Below, piece after piece: positions 61,583-64,000 of a stretch of DNA of 64,000 nucleotides. Position numbers and translations under genes: made by a program. The stretch is taken from contig CM075671.1 in assembly GCA_037962975.1 (NCBI GenBank), positions 11,269,001-11,333,000 on the forward strand, written 5' to 3'. The notes beneath the pieces were generated by a model. The model ran no database searches and was not told the origin of the DNA. It saw nothing but the letters and a program-made list of their open reading frames with translations. The DNA is from Clitoria ternatea (Eukaryota > Streptophyta > Magnoliopsida > Fabales > Fabaceae). Numbering within the stretch: position 1 is the first letter of the stretch; every line of letters begins with the position of its first letter.

Positions 61583-63247
61583 ATGGTTTCGGTTGATAAT
61601 GGTAAAGACGAAATTGAGGAATCTAATGGAAGTAAAGCAAAGGACTTTGCTTCCATAGATGTTTCAACTTCTAGAAGAACATTGGTGGGTGATGAAAATC
61701 CTCAGAGAAAGTTCAAGGGCACCACCTTGAGTTTAATTCCTAACAGGATCAACTTCTTGAAATTTGGTTCGGCATCTGCCAAATTCAAGAGGCTTGCCAC
61801 TATGAAGGACCAGATGTCACAGTCTGTACCTTCCCCTGGTTCACATGGCATAAGAGAACGCTTCAGTGGAATGTTTGCAAAGAAACTTGACTGGGTTTCA
61901 CTCAAGAAGATGTGTGTAGAATGGATTAGGGACCCAATAAACTTGGCCCTTTTTGTGTGGATCTTATGTGTTGCAGTTTCAGGGGCAATTCTTTTCCTTG
62001 TCATGACTGGTATGTTGAACCGTGCGCTCCCAAGGAAGTCCCAGAGGAATGCATGGTTTGAAGTTAACAATCAAATACTCAATGCACTGTTTACACTGAT
62101 GTGTTTGTACCAACATCCTAAGAGGTGTTACCACCTTGTTCTTCTGTGTAGGTGGAGTCCTACAGATATCTCAAGACTAAGGAATTTGTATTGCAAGAAT
62201 GGGACTTATAAGCCTCATGAGTGGGCACACATTATGGTAGTGATCATTCTCCTTCAAATCAATTGTTTTGCTCAATATGCACTTTGTGGTCTGAACTTGG
62301 GGTATAGGAGATCACAGCGCCCTGCCATAGGAGTTGGATTATGTGTGTCTGTTGCAATTTCTGCGCCTGCCATTGCAGGCCTTTACACAATTCTTAGCCC
62401 ATTAGGTAGAGATTATGATTCTGACTTGGATGAAGAAGCACAGATTCAAGCTGCTCAGAAGCAAGAGCAGCTGAGGGTGAAATCATTTGAGAAGAAATAT
62501 TCATTTGCAACCGGAAACCAACACAGGATTATTGAAAATAGTCCACAATGGAACGGAGGAATACTTGACATTTGGAATGATATTTCTCAAGCATATTTGT
62601 CACTTTTCTGTACCTTTTGTGTCTTTGGTTGGAACATGGAGAGACTCGGCTTTGGAAACATGTATGTTCATATTTTCACTTTTATGCTCTTCTGTATGGC
62701 CCCTTTTTGGATTTTCACCTTGGCTGCTGTTAATATTGGGGATGACACTGTTAGGCAGGCTCTAGTAGCTGCTGGGATCATTCTATGCTTTTTTGGTTTA
62801 TTGTATGGTGGCTTTTGGAGAATCCAAATGAGAAAAAGGTTCAATCTTCCTTCTTATGACTTCTGTTTTGGCAAGCCTTCAGCTTCTGATTGCACACTTT
62901 GGCTATGTTGTTGCTGGTGCTCTCTTGCTCAAGAGGTTAGAACAGGAAATAACTATGATGTTGTGGAAGATAAGTTATACAGAAAAGAAGCTTATACTAG
63001 TGACCAACAGCAAATTTCACCTTTGCCTCGTGAAGATGTGGTATCAACCAAATCTGGCACAAGTTCTCCTTTGGGTAACAACTCTTCTCCTTCAATGATC
63101 AAGCCATCTAGTCCTCTAAGTTCAAGTAGTTTCCTCAAGGGATATCATAGTCCAGATAGGCCATTGTCTACTGTAAAGGAAGAGGTTCCTGAAAGAGGTA
63201 AAGATGAAGCAGTGATCCCACCAACATCACAATTGATACAAAGATAA
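61583..63247 (+). CDS. PLAC8 / DUF2985-type membrane protein (554 aa)
   Basis: An intronless frame starting at the first in-frame ATG after the 5'-UTR acceptor. It has a basic soluble head (about 1-115), then hydrophobic segments near 118-143 (LALFVWILCVAVSGAILFLV), 218-240, 250-277, 370-392 and 395-415, and a Ser-rich tail. DUF2985 region: LNRALPRKSQRNAWFEVNNQ to KRCYHLVLLCRW. PLAC8 region: WNGGILDIWNDISQAYLSLF, then CFGKPSASDCTLWLCCCWCS and LAQEVRTGNNYDVVED, the cysteine-rich signature. Biochemical role unknown; relatives are plant membrane proteins linked to organ size or metal handling, but those are shorter. It follows alpha-SNAP in the same orientation, as I recall for the soybean Rhg1 block. 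No disabling changes. Confidence 0.9.
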   Translation: MVSVDNGKDEIEESNGSKAKDFASIDVSTSRRTLVGDENPQRKFKGTTLSLIPNRINFLKFGSASAKFKRLATMKDQMSQSVPSPGSHGIRERFSGMFAKKLDWVSLKKMCVEWIRDPINLALFVWILCVAVSGAILFLVMTGMLNRALPRKSQRNAWFEVNNQILNALFTLMCLYQHPKRCYHLVLLCRWSPTDISRLRNLYCKNGTYKPHEWAHIMVVIILLQINCFAQYALCGLNLGYRRSQRPAIGVGLCVSVAISAPAIAGLYTILSPLGRDYDSDLDEEAQIQAAQKQEQLRVKSFEKKYSFATGNQHRIIENSPQWNGGILDIWNDISQAYLSLFCTFCVFGWNMERLGFGNMYVHIFTFMLFCMAPFWIFTLAAVNIGDDTVRQALVAAGIILCFFGLLYGGFWRIQMRKRFNLPSYDFCFGKPSASDCTLWLCCCWCSLAQEVRTGNNYDVVEDKLYRKEAYTSDQQQISPLPREDVVSTKSGTSSPLGNNSSPSMIKPSSPLSSSSFLKGYHSPDRPLSTVKEEVPERGKDEAVIPPTSQLIQR

Positions 63248-64000
63248 TCTCCTTAGTCCCTAATAAACATGACATCATACGGGTTTGCTTTTCAAATTTT
63301 GGGTTCAGTGTATCCAAAGCCATGGTTTTGCTCTTTCAACCATGAATTTTTGGAGCAGATTTTAGATGTTGAATTTGAGGCACATATTTGTGTAATTAAT
63401 TGGGTAGATGTGTGTGTGAAACCAAGGTGTTTCTCTCTTTTTGAGGTTCTCTGTACAATTTCCCCTCATTATGAAATGCATTTAATTGACAGACTTGAAA
63501 TGATTGCAGAGTATTGTACATTCTTAGTGCATTGTTGCTTCTCAATAGAGTAAATAAATTATTGTGTATACACTAAAGAGTATAGAGCACTTGGTTTTCC
63601 AACTTGTATTTAGCAAATGACTTGTTCATTGCTGTGGATTTCTCTGCTGAGCTCAAGGCATTGCTTCTACTACTTTCCTTAAATACAAGATTCAATGCTT
63701 TGCATCTTTCAATTTAGGGGGTTTACATCTTAAATTATATTGATTTTGAAAAGGAAATTAATCATCAGCTATGATTCTATCATTTTTTTTATTCATATAA
63801 TTGGTTTGATTGTAATTCAAATTTGTTTTGATTCAATTCGTTTTCAATTTTTGTTTTATTTTGTTTGATGGTAGAAGATAAATTTATTATTTTTAAACGT
63901 AAAATAATAAATATATACACATATATATAAAATAAAAAGTGAAGACATGAAAAATCATTTATTTATAATAAATAAATTCAAAAGTATAGGTTAGAAAGCT
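63248..64000 (+). other. PLAC8 3' UTR and downstream DNA
   Basis: Probable 3' UTR with candidate AATAAATT near 63552. A 94-codon frame at 63269-63553 has no family resemblance and lies in the UTR. The last 300 bp is AT-rich with nothing recognised. Confidence 0.55.

Noticed and set aside
63269..63553. 94-codon frame downstream of the PLAC8 gene
   Set aside because: No family resemblance; position and composition fit the 3' UTR.

Overview
This is plant nuclear DNA. Genes have GT-AG introns, the sequence is AT-rich, and about 46 kb of nested LTR retrotransposons lies beside about 17 kb of low-copy gene space. The three protein genes read as eudicot orthologues. Their order (amino-acid transporter, alpha-SNAP, PLAC8 protein) is the order I recall from the soybean Rhg1 nematode-resistance block, so a legume or another eudicot with that ancestral block is likely. 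I cannot name the species.

Layout, left to right. 1-7228 is one end of a minus-strand Ty3/gypsy element: leader, a tRNA-iMet-type primer site and an unusually long LTR of about 5.2 kb. That LTR ends inside the 5' LTR of a plus-strand Tat-type Ty3/gypsy element (E1, 7229-18412). 18413-21784 holds unassigned sequence, a probable solo Copia-type LTR and a LINE reverse-transcriptase remnant. 21785-25641 is a plus-oriented solo LTR, abutting the opposite-oriented 3' LTR of a Tekay-like chromovirus on the minus strand (25644-46424). That chromovirus is split inside its reverse transcriptase by a second Tat element (E2, 30799-42549), which is flanked by a 5-bp target duplication, GCTGG.

E1 and E2 are sister copies. 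Each has a sense gag-pol and, between pol and the 3' LTR, a two-exon gene on the opposite strand with its own TATA box. In E2 this antisense gene is open across an in-frame splice junction (857 codons). In E1 it has decayed. Every gag-pol in the window is broken by stop codons, so none looks autonomous.

From 46.9 kb the character changes. A vacuolar-type amino-acid transporter (AVT6-like, minus, 5 exons, 447 aa) stands head-to-head with alpha-SNAP (plus, 9 exons, 289 aa), followed by a PLAC8/DUF2985 membrane protein (plus, intronless CDS of 554 aa with a 5'-UTR intron). Small foldback (MITE-like) repeats lie in introns and spacers. A decayed LTR-like and tandem-repeat block (57.06-59.32 kb) separates alpha-SNAP from the PLAC8 gene. 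Transporter and alpha-SNAP acting together in vesicle traffic and amino-acid homeostasis is an inference from the soybean locus, not something this sequence proves.
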